NCBI GenBank assembly: GCA_930367215.1
Contig: OV884060.1
Location: 99,348,151-99,412,150 of the forward strand
DNA: 64,000 bases
Origin: Pollenia angustigena
Lineage: Eukaryota; Arthropoda; Insecta; Diptera; Polleniidae
Reading direction: 5' to 3'
The notes below the pieces were generated by a model. It was given only the letters and a program-made list of their open reading frames with translations, was not told the origin of the DNA and searched no databases. Made by a program: the position numbers and the translations under genes. Shown one piece after another: positions 42,301-52,768 of the stretch (the first letter of the stretch is position 1; every line of letters begins with the position of its first letter).

Positions 42301-44510
42301 AATTGGCAGCAGTGTGGAAAGAAACACACAGAGTTGCATATTACCAGCGTTACCATTTGTCATGTAATCTCTATTTTATAAGTATTTTTAGTATTTAAAA
42401 TTTTTATAAGGATTTTCATAAATAATAATAAACTACAATTTGCAGTATATTAAATGAAAGGATGCAGTGAAGTTTTTATGAAACAAACCATATTAGACTC
42501 TATGTGTGCTTTATTACTGTAACGTTGTATAATTCTGTTTACTCCTTTAATACTTCATACCTTAACGATCCCAAATATATTCTTTTAGGTGCTGAAGTAT
42601 CTAAAGATGATGAAATCGACTGTTATAGTCCTAAACATAACTGAAATTAAGCTCATAGAATAAATTCGAAAAATAAAAAATGTTGAAAATATAAAATTTT
42701 TATAAATATTTCACAGTCCAAAAATTGTATCTATATTATTTTTGTTGTTCGCCAATGTAGTTGTTTATAAAAATATATGCAATTAAAATGCATTTAATCC
42801 ATATTTTCCCAACGTTTCGTGAATGTTATGTTCACTTTATCAAGGGATTCGTAAAAAGAGAAATTAATTTTTTATTACATTGAACAATAATTTGTTGTAG
42901 ACAAACATAAAAACATTAAACATGAAAAATTAAATTAAACACAAACTTAAAAATTATATCACAGGTTAGTTTTTGCACTATTTTTGGCTCGTAGCTGCCA
43001 AACGGTAATCTTCAGAAAAAATATTTCTCTAATTCATAATTCCTCATATGCACATAAGTATGTATATAATTACCGGAAAATGCATTTTCCACATTTTCCA
43101 GATGTATTTTTGAAAGAAAATTCGTGATATTTATGAAATGCATACAATGTTGCAAAAAGTAAAAAAAAGTTAATTATTCAATTGTAATTTTGACACATAC
43201 ATATTTCAAATTTTTGATAATAACACAGCTGAAAAAGGTAAAATAAGAATTATGATGTTCTAAAGAATTTTGAATTATATTTAAGAATTAATTTTTTTCT
43301 GAATATTACCACAGAATACACAGAACTGTTAAAAGTGACGTGTGAAAAAGGCCCAAAACAGTTGCGAGGGCAGCTTTCGAAGAGACCGAAAGCGATTTTT
43401 GGTAGTGAAGTGGCAAGGTGTAAAAACAGACCGCAACAATCAACACAAATGGCGTTATCAAAATAAAAAAACACAAACCACGTTAAACAAATGCATTAGT
43501 TTAACAAACGATGTTTTTTGTGCAAAAAAAAATGTATTTAGTAATATTGTTTTGTATTATAATGTTATTTACTTACTTAAATATTATTTACTCGTGTTGT
43601 GGTGAACTAAAAAGTTAATTTTTACAACAGTTTTGCAAATAAATCTTAACTAAATAAATTTGTGTTCATTGCGGCAAAGAATATGTTGAACAGAGAAATG
43701 CAAAAGGGCAGCTTTCTTAGAAAGAGACAAAAAAAAAAACGCAAAATCGTCCGTCTCGTGACAGTTCTCTTAGTATTCTGTGATATTATTGGTTTCCGAA
43801 AAAATTCATGTTTTTTCCAAAAAAAATCAAGTTTTAGACAAAATTTTCAATAGGCCCAAAAACTAGTTCGGCAGATAAACTAGGAAAACCCAAATAGGGG
43901 TTTGTAAGTTACGAAAAGTACTTCAAGAAATTCCACACGAGAAGGAGCTTTTATTTTATCTGTTGCATAGTGTAATTATTCTTATAAAAGTAATATTAAT
44001 AATATTTTCAGTTCCATGATGGCTTTTTACTAAAATAAAAAAAATTATTTTACCCTTTTTAGCTTTTTTTCTCTTATAAGTTCGTATATGAACTCTTATA
44101 TGAACTACTTTAATTGTGTTTTGAACTCGAAACACTATTTTAAAGTTTATGTAAAATTGTTTTGAAAAACATTATTACTTTAAGAAAAGTAACAAGCGTA
44201 CAAAACTTTACACGTTTTGTCCGCCCCGGTCAAAATTTTTTAAAATTTTTACTTCTAACTTTTTTAATTCCAAATTGCTTACTGATTAGAAACATAGCGC
44301 TTTACAAAAAGTACGAATTTGAACCCTGTTTTGCCACTTAAATTTAATTTGTTTGTTTGTAAGCTTTTTGATTTATTGTCCTTGTTCTAAATACATACCA
44401 CAAGTTTCAAGCTTGCACAAAATTATTATTAAAAAAAATTGTTCACAAAAAATACGAATTTTTTACATTTTTCTCTTCAAATGTACTATATTTGTATGCT
44501 GTCTCTATGT
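42301..44510. other. Non-coding, nothing recognised
   Basis: 2.2 kb AT-rich. GGCAGCTTTC occurs twice (43,371 and 43,712) in unlike context. Short frames here have no motif and I do not call them genes. Confidence 0.4.
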
Positions 44511-44514
44511 TTAA

Positions 44515-44833
44515 GGCTAGTATACCCTTTTATACTTTGTAATAATACTGTGAAAAACTCAAGTAATATGTAAAAGTCTGCTTGTGTGAATGCATGCGTG
44601 ATAGAAATGACAAGTATTATAAACAAAATTTTACATTTCTAAGCAATAATACTTTTCATTGGATCAGGGATGCATTTTATTACATGTGTGAGTGTTTATA
44701 CTTTGTGAGATCGTGTGAACACAAACTGTTATGTTAAATTAGATTACTTGACAGTCGCAACAAAACTTATTAGATTTCTATCTCACAAAGTATTATGGAA
44801 TACGTAAGACTTGTGAGATAGTGTAATCTAGCC
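44515..44833. mobile_element. 319-bp inverted-repeat element flanked by TTAA
   Basis: The ends are GGCTAGTATACCC and, reverse-complemented, GGCTAGATTACACT. TTAA lies outside both ends (44,511-44,514; 44,834-44,837). CTTTGTGAGAT occurs inside in both orientations. The 4-bp TTAA would suggest a piggyBac-like MITE; a 3-bp TWA reading (Harbinger) is also possible. Confidence 0.75.
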
Positions 44834-45164
44834 TTAAGGAACACAATTGTACCATATAAACGTAGTACTGTACGACGTAGATACGATGCCAAATTAAAAC
44901 GTACAATATTGTATACAAAGGCACACAATAGCTGGCGCAAATATAAAAGCGTATCTACGACGTAGGTCGCCTTACAGTTAATTCAGGCGTGGGCTTTTAC
45001 GACGTCTCTTTTGGTTTGGTGGCCACGGTTTAGAGAAGAAAGAGGGGTAAACAAAAATACTTGGTAAGTGTTTTTATGTCTTTTTCTCAAATTTCTCTTT
45101 TAACTTATTTTCTTCTTGTTACGTTTTATTCTTTGACTAACTTTGAAATATCAGTTTTAAAATA
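44834..45164. repeat. Spacer with a 15-bp perfect inverted repeat
   Basis: TACGACGTAGATACG (44,871-44,885) is exactly reversed as CGTATCTACGACGTA (44,950-44,964). Beyond it, CTTTTACGACGTCTCTTTT (about 44,995) resembles TTTTTACGACGTCGCTTTTT at about 45,980, on the other side of the next element. Confidence 0.7.
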
Positions 45165-45920
45165 CAGTAAGACCTCGGTTATCAATAGCAACAATTTTTA
45201 GTAGTTTTTTGTGTGTTTCTAGTTAAAATTATTAAGAGATTTTATATACAGATTAACGTATGCACATTAGGGATATAACTTTTTAACAATTTTTTAATAG
45301 ATAGATAATAAAAAACTATAATGGAACGTATATTTATTTTTTTCGCTAAGGTCAAAAAAGTTCACACACCAACCGCGATGAAGTTTTGAAAATTTTTGAT
45401 TTTCTTTTTTGCTAAGAAAAATTAATAATATGTTTATTTAAAAGAAAAAATAGCCCAAGTATGAAATGTCATTAATATTTAGAGATGGTAAGAGATTTTT
45501 CCGCAAACGAAAACGTATTTTTAACCTTTAATAACAAAAGAAAAAATAAAAAAGAAAACAAAACACCGTATAAAATTATGAATATCCAATATAGCATTGG
45601 TTTAGAAAAACCAATTGGTGCGTGAAATTTTTTGAGAAAAATTACAAAAGATTATGATTTTCGTGGCAACTAGGACATGGTTGGCCTCATGGTAATACGC
45701 CAAAAAATTGGTTGTACCCCTAATGTACATGTTTAAATAATATGAGTTAACATGTAATTTTTGCAGAACATGCTTCCCAGTAATTTGCAAGAGAATTCGC
45801 CTTTTATTCACATTTTTATGATTGTTCAAAAGTATTTTAAGTTGATTAAAGACTTTTGTATATTTACTATATAATTGATGTTGCTGGTTAATCGAATGAC
45901 TGATAATCGAGGCCCTTTCT
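45165..45920. mobile_element. Possible pogo/Tigger-like MITE, decayed
   Basis: The left end is CAGTAAGACCTCGGTTATCA preceded by TA; the right end, reverse-complemented, gives AGGGCCTCGATTATCA. CAGTA..CCTCG.TTATC is the form of pogo-family ends. The right terminus is degraded and no TA can be placed. No transposase seen. Confidence 0.5.
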
Positions 45921-47068
45921 CAAATAAAAAAAGATGTTACTAAAAAGCGCGTCGTGTTACATCAAATTCAGACGGGGATTTTTACGACGTCGCTTTTTTG
46001 ACGTGTCTTTTGTTTTGGCTTTCAATGAAATATTTGGCGTTGCGTTGCGTTGCGGTTTAGACAATAAAGTCCTAAGAAAAAAAGAAGCCGCAAAAGCGCT
46101 CGTATGAATTGTGTGTTAGATATAATTCTACTTCGTACACCGGATGCGCCCGCATTGCCATAGAAAAGAAAAATCTAAATTAAATTATTTTAATGTTTTC
46201 AAATTGAATATTTGAAAAAAAAAAACATAAACGAAGTACAAAATAAACAACCATTTCAATAAATTTTTCCACCTGTTTTGTCGACTTTTCTCTTTTCCTA
46301 AACCTTTGCGTACCAATTATAAACAAACACGAAGAGGAAAGTATCCAATTTAGCCTTGGCGTTTTTAAGTTTTAAGCAGTTGAACAACCAAATAAAACAT
46401 ATAAGAAAATTAAATTAAAAAATATATTTTTCTTTAAAAAAGGAAGATACGATGAACTATTTATTAAAAAAAAAAACATAAAATAAATCAGCAGATCTTT
46501 AAAATGACACATGTCGCTCTTGATCAACAATAGTGTACTAATCCAAAATTTCAGTTTAAATTAATATTTGGTATAGATTTGGTTACGACAAAATTGTTTA
46601 ACTTATTTTTTTTTAATTATGGAAAAACTTCAGAAAAAAAAACTTCAGAAAAACTTCATCGCAACATCTTTATTTTGCTCTGTCCATTAATCATGTGCCT
46701 AAAAATTTAAACGTTGTAGGTAAATCCACTCTAGAGAGAATTTTGAAATCAAATTCGGTTAAAGTTTAAAAAACTTGAAAGGCAAAACTTGATCTTGTAA
46801 CCCTTAATTAAGGTATGTTGGACAGATAAAATAAGATCGGTCAGTAGCCAAAAATCATCATTAGATATTTTCATCATTATATCAGCCGTTTTAAAATATA
46901 AAATAAGCTTGAAACGTGTTTTAAGGCAAAATGTTCATGCACTGTAATTCTTTATGAATACGGCAGGATATTTCTAAAAACCTTCATTAACTTTAAAACA
47001 TCGTAAATTAACCTGTTAAAAACAAGGGAAAATTGTTTACAATGGCAACGCTGAAAAATGTAACGGTT
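45921..47068. other. Non-coding, nothing recognised
   Basis: AT-rich with a GCGTTGCGTTGCG short repeat at about 46,036 and several A-runs. No gene or clear element ends. Confidence 0.4.
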
Positions 47069-47175
47069 TGTCCTCGAAGTCACATGTATATATTTTTTCC
47101 CTTTGTGTCCTCGAAGTCACATGTTTATATTTTTTCTCTGTGTCCTCGAAATCACTTGTATATATTTTTTACGGA
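47069..47175. repeat. Three-copy ~36-bp minisatellite
   Basis: TGTCCTCGAAGTCACATGTA occurs at 47,069, 47,106 and 47,141 in slightly changed forms, each followed by TATATTTTTTC. Confidence 0.9.
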
Positions 47176-47532
47176 GAAAAAAAATGGGAAAATATATGAG
47201 AGTACTTGGCAATACTACGCAACAAAATTTGTTAAAATTTGTTAAAAAAATACAAAATTAAGGCATTTAAACCGTATATATAGAAGTTTTAATAGTAATT
47301 GATTGATATATAACCACAGTGCAATCAAATAAAGTAAAAAAAAAGAATAAACCAAAAAAATTAAAATTTGTGGGGAAAAATTGACGTGTCCGGTAAATAT
47401 GCTCTAGGCATGTAATCATTTGGCGGACTGTTCGCTAAGTATGCAACTGTCCGCAGTTTATGCGCTAGCTTCAAAAACTGTTCGCTAAATAAACGCTGTG
47501 CATATATATATTGATATATATATATATATATA
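47176..47532. other. Spacer ending in TA-rich sequence
   Basis: Includes repeated CTGTTCGCTAA(G/A)TA strings at about 47,429 and 47,479 and a (TA)n tract at 47,505-47,532 into which the following palindrome is set. Confidence 0.45.
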
Positions 47533-48787
47533 TTAGAGCGACTCACCAAAAAAAGTGCTCGATGTACCCTCTTAAAAATTAACGTTGGACTTTTTTAAGA
47601 TGATATTTTAAATATTTCGGCTCCAGCATTGACCTCTCGTGAGCTGGACCAGTTTGAAAAAGGGTATATTTCTGCATGTTTTGTTAATTTGAGAATCTGT
47701 TTCCTTACCAACATATGCAAATTGGGTATCGTAAGAAAGGTTTTTTAAGGCGCGCCCAACTGTATGTACAATTTGTCCAAGGACGATCATCCATGTCCTT
47801 TTTTTAAGGATTTTCTGTAAAAAAAACACAGTTTTTGAATTTTTTGTTCGGGGTTGTTTGTAATAAAAGTGCCAAATTAACATATTTAAATCTATAGTCG
47901 ATTTAATTAAAAATGTGTCTCAGCTTTTTTTGAAATTCGTGCTAGTTCGCGATTTGACAAAAATGCAATGGGGTGGTAACCCTTCGTTTTAAATTGGGCA
48001 ATATGGGCATCAAATTTTATCTTTTGGCAAGTATATCATCTTTGTATGTAAATAATTTAGATTTTTGCAAATTAGATGCATTTTACACGCTGCAGCGCTG
48101 GTCTGGAATATATAAAAATGTTTCTAGATCATGTATGGATGAAAATAGGACCAAAGAAAGAAAAAAAGAAATGATCCACGACTTGAATTTAAAAAAAAAA
48201 AATATGCCGCCAAAAAGTCGTGGATCATTTCTTTTTTTCTTTCTTTAGTCCTATTTTCATCTATACATGATCTAGAAACTAAATCCGCTATCATTTTAGA
48301 GTTACTAAAAAATTGCATTTTTATATATTCCAGACCAGCGTGTAAAATGTATCTTATTTGCAAAAATCTAAATTATTTACATACAAAGATGATATACTTG
48401 CCAAAAGATAAAATTTGATTAAAATATGTTAATTTGGCACTTTTATTACAAACAACCCCGAACAAAAAATTCAAAAACCGTTTTTTTTTTTTACAGAAAA
48501 TCCTTAAAAAAAGGACATGGATGATCGTCCTTGGACAAATTGTATATACAGACGCGCCTTAAAAAAACCTTTCTTACGATACCCAATTTGCATATGTTGG
48601 TAAGGAAACAGATTCTTAAAGTAACAAAACATACAAAAATATACCCTTTTTCAAACTGGTCCAGCTCACGAGAAGTCAAAGCTGGAGCCGAAATATTTAA
48701 AATGTCATCTTAAAAAAGTCCAAGGTTCATTTTTAGGAGGGTACATCGAGCACGAATTTTGCTTCCATACAACTTGAGTCGCTCTAA
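47533..48787. mobile_element. 1.25 kb near-palindromic element (foldback)
   Basis: Ends TTAGAGCGACTCA and TTGAGTCGCTCTAA face each other inside TA-rich DNA. The arms pair over most of their ~600 bp: for example GTGCTCGATGTACCCTC (47,554) with GAGGGTACATCGAGCAC (48,737); AAAGGTTTTTTAAGGCGCG with CGCGCCTTAAAAAAACCTTT; and CATGTATGGATGAAAATAGG with CCTATTTTCATCTATACATG near the centre at about 48,205. The left arm has ~95 bp (about 47,895-47,990) without a partner and the right arm ~40 bp (about 48,281-48,320). Frames inside are mirrored and not genes. Confidence 0.9.
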
Positions 48788-49239
48788 TATATATATGTGT
48801 AACCAGGCGTGGATTCAGGGGGGGGGGGGAAATAAGGAAATTTCCCCCCCGTAAATTATAAAAATATGTTTGGTTAATTTCGATAATACAAGAATTCCCA
48901 TAATAATATTTTTTTAATGTACTAAATTTTTGTTTTTATTGTTTTTTATGTTTTATTTGTTTTTTTTTTTTTTATGGAATCTCTAACGAAATTTTCAATA
49001 AGTATTTTTTTATTTTCTTTTATTGAAACTCTAACGATTTTCAATAAGTATCCACATCTTAATCCTAATAGTTATTTATTAGATATTTCCAAAGAAACAT
49101 TTAGTTTACCGTATTCAATTACTTATTATTCTACATTCAATCCCAGCAGGTGCCATCTATATTCAAAGACTAAACGTTTGACTTGATAATGCGTGCGGCT
49201 TAATTATTAAAAAGCCTTAGTATTTGCAATATTTATGTA

Positions 49240-50309
49240 TAAATGTGTTATATGAATCAAAATTCTATTCGATAATTTTTGACGAAAGCACTGATTTGTC
49301 GGGGAAAAGCCAGATTTCCTTATCTTTTTAATATTTGAACATACAACAAAAAGTTTTTAGGGAAGAATTTATTTGCTTTGTTGTAAACGCATTTGAAGAG
49401 GCTTCAAAAGATATTGATGACGTTGATGTGTCAATTGAAGCGAAGGCACTATCATCAATAGTTCTTAAAATTTTGACAAATTTTGGTCTTGACCTAAAAA
49501 ATTGTGTAGGAGATGGAACAGATGGGTGTCCTCTGATGTCAGCGGAAAATGGAGCTTTTCAAAATTTCTGGAAAAGCGACAAATGCGAAAAAAACTCCTT
49601 GCTATTCCCATAAATCGAACAACTCAATTTCTAAAAGCAATAAAGTGCCATTAATGCAAAAAGTTGTATCATTTGTTAAGAAACGACAACATTTTTTAAA
49701 TATAATCATCCCAAGCGAAAAACAGTTTAAGCAAAGTATTTGGGAGCCAAACTCTCTTCATTATGCGTCTTTGCAACTAGTGTACATCATATAGTAGAAC
49801 CTTTGGAAAAAATATCTGAGTGGAAAGGAAGTAGTATCTCTATCTTTATATTAAGGAGCTCACTTAGTAAATTTATTTGCGGAATATACATATTAAGTGT
49901 GATACCTTTTGTAACACAGCCACTTAGTATCATTTTACAAAAGCAAGATATAGATCTTCAAAAAGGATCAAGCCTTATCAAAATTTTTATCATGTGCCCT
50001 GAAGAAAAAAGAAATAAAGCCGAAGAACAATTTAAAGCGATTTTTAAAAAAGTTAAAGTTATTTGCGTTCAAATCGAGACAAAATTTGAACGAAATAATC
50101 ACTTCCAAAATGTTGAAGATTACTACCGAGTTGTAGCTTACATTCCTCTTATTGAATTTACTTTAGAAGATCTCAAAACATCTTTCCCAATAGATATTCT
50201 AAATGTATTGAACATACCTAAACTTCAACCTCAAAGTGTAATCAAGTCATATGGACAAATCCTGCGTAACGAACGCTACACTCGCTCGTGTTTTCTGATT
50301 GATATATAA
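49240..50309 (+). pseudogene. hAT transposase, DUF4371-type catalytic part
   Basis: Reads ESKFYSIIFDESTDLSGKSQ with the catalytic-type D.STD block, then after a stop VFREEFICFVV, KILTNFGLDLKNCVGDGTDG (family form GLDL.NCRGQGYDG), a frameshift near 49,600, KKRQHFLNIIIPSEKQFKQS, and after another shift HHIVEPLEKISEWKG and later KLQPQSVIKSYGQI. This is the DUF4371 domain and following helical region of hAT transposases that cut and paste DNA with 8-bp duplications. At least three disruptions; inactive. Confidence 0.85.
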
Positions 50310-51090
50310 CCATTTTTTGGCCTTTCAAAAGAGATAGCTTCAACTTATATAAAGTATTTAGTGACATTAATATGTACTTACGAATGGCATATATCATAAT
50401 TTCTTAGCAAGCATTTGTTGCGAAATAATTAATCACAAAGTTTTGATACGCACGCCACAAAACTTAGAAGCAGCTTTAAAAGTTGAAGGGTGTTTTCTAG
50501 TTTTTAGCGAATTTTACATCATAAGGTATACAAAGTCTTATTCCTAAAAGAAAGATGAATATAAGAGAACTCTAAAACCACTTATTCGCTTAAAAATGTT
50601 GTAATTTTTTGATAAAATGCGTGAACCCTTTGTGACGCACGCCTTACAACGCATGCTACAGTTTTTTTAGTACTATATAATAAACACAATTTTATTTATT
50701 TTAACAAAACAAATTATATTTAAACTAATTTTGTGATCATTAATGAATGTATGAATGAATAACAATCTTTTTTTTAACGAAATTTATATTGCGATGAGTC
50801 TGCTGGCTGTAAGTGCTATTTTAAGCTCAAAAAGCACCTTAAATAATGTTAAATTCATGTGTAACATCAAGAGATCAGGGAAGGGGTTATATTTGGTAAA
50901 AATTATTATATTAATGTTCGTCGAAATACATATTTTTAAATATAAAAATTAAATTATACATCAAAAAAAAAAAAATTAATATGAAAAATTTTTGGTTTGT
51001 GGACTGTTTTTGAGATTTGCCCATATACCATTTATTTTAAAACCACAACTAGCTGATGAGCTGATTATATTTGATAAACGAGATTAACAC
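50310..51090. other. Unaligned interior of the hAT element
   Basis: AT-rich stretch between transposase parts. It may be decayed coding sequence or a further insertion; ACGCACGCC occurs twice (50,450 and 50,634) but I see no end structure. Confidence 0.4.
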
Positions 51091-51394
51091 ATTTTAACTT
51101 GAGCCTGAACTGTTGCATTGGCAACAAACATGGAAAATATCTGAAAATCTATCAGATAACATTGTAGATGCTTTAATAAACTGTGATGAAGACATCTTCC
51201 CAAATCTAAGAAAAATATTTAAAATTTTCGTGTCAATGCTCGTCAGTAATGCTACAAGCGAGAGATCATTTCCTACCCTTCGTCGAATAAAAACATGGCT
51301 CAGATCAACAATGACCGAAGATAGACTGTACTATCTCAATTTGCCTCACAAGGAAATCACAATTTACTTATTTAAAAAGATTAATTTATTTTAA
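51091..51394 (+). pseudogene. hAT transposase, C-terminal dimerisation domain
   Basis: Reads PNLRKIFKIFVSMLVSNATS and ERSFPTLRRIKTWLRSTMTE then DRLYYLNLPHKEI, the very typical hATC block (TATAERSFS.LRRIKTWLRSTM). This is the same element as 49,240-50,309 and ends about 160 bp before the right terminal repeat. Confidence 0.95.
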
Positions 51395-51602
51395 TTTATA
51401 TTGAACGGATCTTATATTTTATTTAACCCTATTGTTTTTTTTTTATATAATATACATACATATATTGTTTTTAATAAACTTTTAAAAACAAATTTTTTAC
51501 TTTTTTGTATCATACAAAATTTCCCCCCCGTAAGGCTCGAGCTGGATCCGCGCCTGTGTGTAACAAATTAAGACGTTTTTTATGAAAACATGTTGTTTCC
51601 TT

Positions 51603-52382
51603 GGTGGGGTGTCACAAAGCCATAGGAGATAAAGCCATAATTTTGATATGGCCTTAAGTCTCATATCAATTTTAGTGGAATGGGACATAAAGCCATTATG
51701 GTGTTATGTCCCATTTAATGTGTTGCGTTACAAATGCTTATATGGTATAACAAACACCGGCTTCGCTTACTAAAGCTTCTCTGTATAGCCGGCCTTTTGG
51801 CGGACGCAAGAATTTTCTCCTTTATGGTATAACAAGTACCGATTTCGCTAAGTAAAGCTTCTAAAATCTGTCTTGTTTCCGAACGAATGCCGTTTACGCA
51901 GAGAAGCTTTAGTTAGCGAAGCCGGTGTTTGTTATACCATAGAGGAGAAAATCCTTGCGCCCGGCCGAAGGCCGGCTATGCAGAGAAGCTTTAGTTAGCG
52001 TCTTTGTTATACCATAGAGGAGAAAATCATTGCGTCCGGCCGAAGGCCGGCTATGCAGAGAAGCTCTAGTTAGCGTAGCTTTTTCGGGTTTTTTCCATAA
52101 ATGAACGACGTCCCCAAATTTAGGGGCTTAGTTCATTTTGGGTTTGGGGAGTTAATTAATTGGGGACTTAGTTCATACCGCCATTTTTGACATAAAACAG
52201 GGCGACATGAAACCACAAAGCATTTTCTACAAAAAATATGGCTTTATGTCTCATTTTACGGAAAAAATTTATGGCGTTAAGTCCCATTTTATTGAGACTT
52301 AATGGCATATGCCCTTATGACTCAATGGAATGGGACTTGACGCCATATGGCTTTATGTCCTATGGCTTTGTGACACCCCACC
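51603..52382. mobile_element. 780-bp Mutator-like non-autonomous element with 9-bp duplication
   Basis: The ends read GGTGGGGTGTCACAAAGCCA and its exact reverse complement, continuing as ~40-bp TIRs. TGTTTCCTT lies outside both ends (51,594-51,602 and 52,383-52,391): a perfect 9-bp target duplication, as for Mutator-like elements. Internally an ATGGGACATAAAGCCAT-type motif recurs in both orientations near the ends, and a ~98-bp block with GGCTTCGCTAACTAAAGCTT and CCGGCCGAAGGCCGG is repeated directly and inverted in the middle. No transposase. Confidence 0.92.
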
Positions 52383-52391
52383 TGTTTCCTT

Positions 52392-52768
52392 ATATAGAAA
52401 AACATAAACAATGCACAGAGGAAGACAGAAATCAAAGGTTCCAAAGTTTTGGAGGAGTATTGACTCTATCGCAAGTGATATACAAGATTACGATAATTAT
52501 CAGCTGTTTTGAAGGTACCTACGTCACGGCTCCAAACAGTTTGTCAATTTGTATGGAATTTTTAATGATTTTAGAATTTTCGACTTTTCTGAGGGTGCCG
52601 TATTTATCGAACGAATTGCACCTTTGTTCAACTGCCAATACTTAACGAATCCAAGTAAGCCATTTGTGAAAAGTCACACTATCAATGACAGATATGTCAG
52701 TTACAACAAAATGAATAGTATGTACTCTCTTTCTGTTTTTCATTCAAGTTGTATTTAAATAAAATAAA
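52392..52768 (+). other. Region upstream of the transposase-like gene
   Basis: Short plus-strand frames (MHRGRQKSKVPKFWRS at 52,412; GIFNDFRIFDFSEGAVFI near 52,552) may be decayed coding sequence of the same gene. AATAGTATGTACTCTC at about 52,713 resembles a splice donor. I cannot confirm either. Confidence 0.35.

Larger units (their letters stand above)
48804..51556 (+). mobile_element. hAT DNA transposon with transposase remnants
   Basis: The ends are CAGGCGTGGATTCAGGGGGG and, reverse-complemented, CAGGCGCGGATCCAGC; both ends also carry a run of G/C with AAATTTCCCCCCCGTAA. TGTGTAAC lies directly outside both ends (48,796-48,803 and 51,557-51,564), a perfect 8-bp duplication. The interior holds a broken transposase of the ZMYM1-like/DUF4371 kind. 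The transposase is split by about 780 bp (50,310-51,090) of sequence I cannot align to it. Confidence 0.95.

Noticed and set aside
43342..43853. Basic small frames (43,342-43,605 and 43,662-43,853) as genes
   Set aside because: Lys/Asn-rich composition typical of AT-rich chance frames, no motif, and no conserved neighbour.
47608..48248. Frames inside the 1.25 kb palindrome (for example 47,608-47,883 and 48,491-48,679) that share residues
   Set aside because: The shared residues arise because the two arms are reverse complements; no domain is recognisable.
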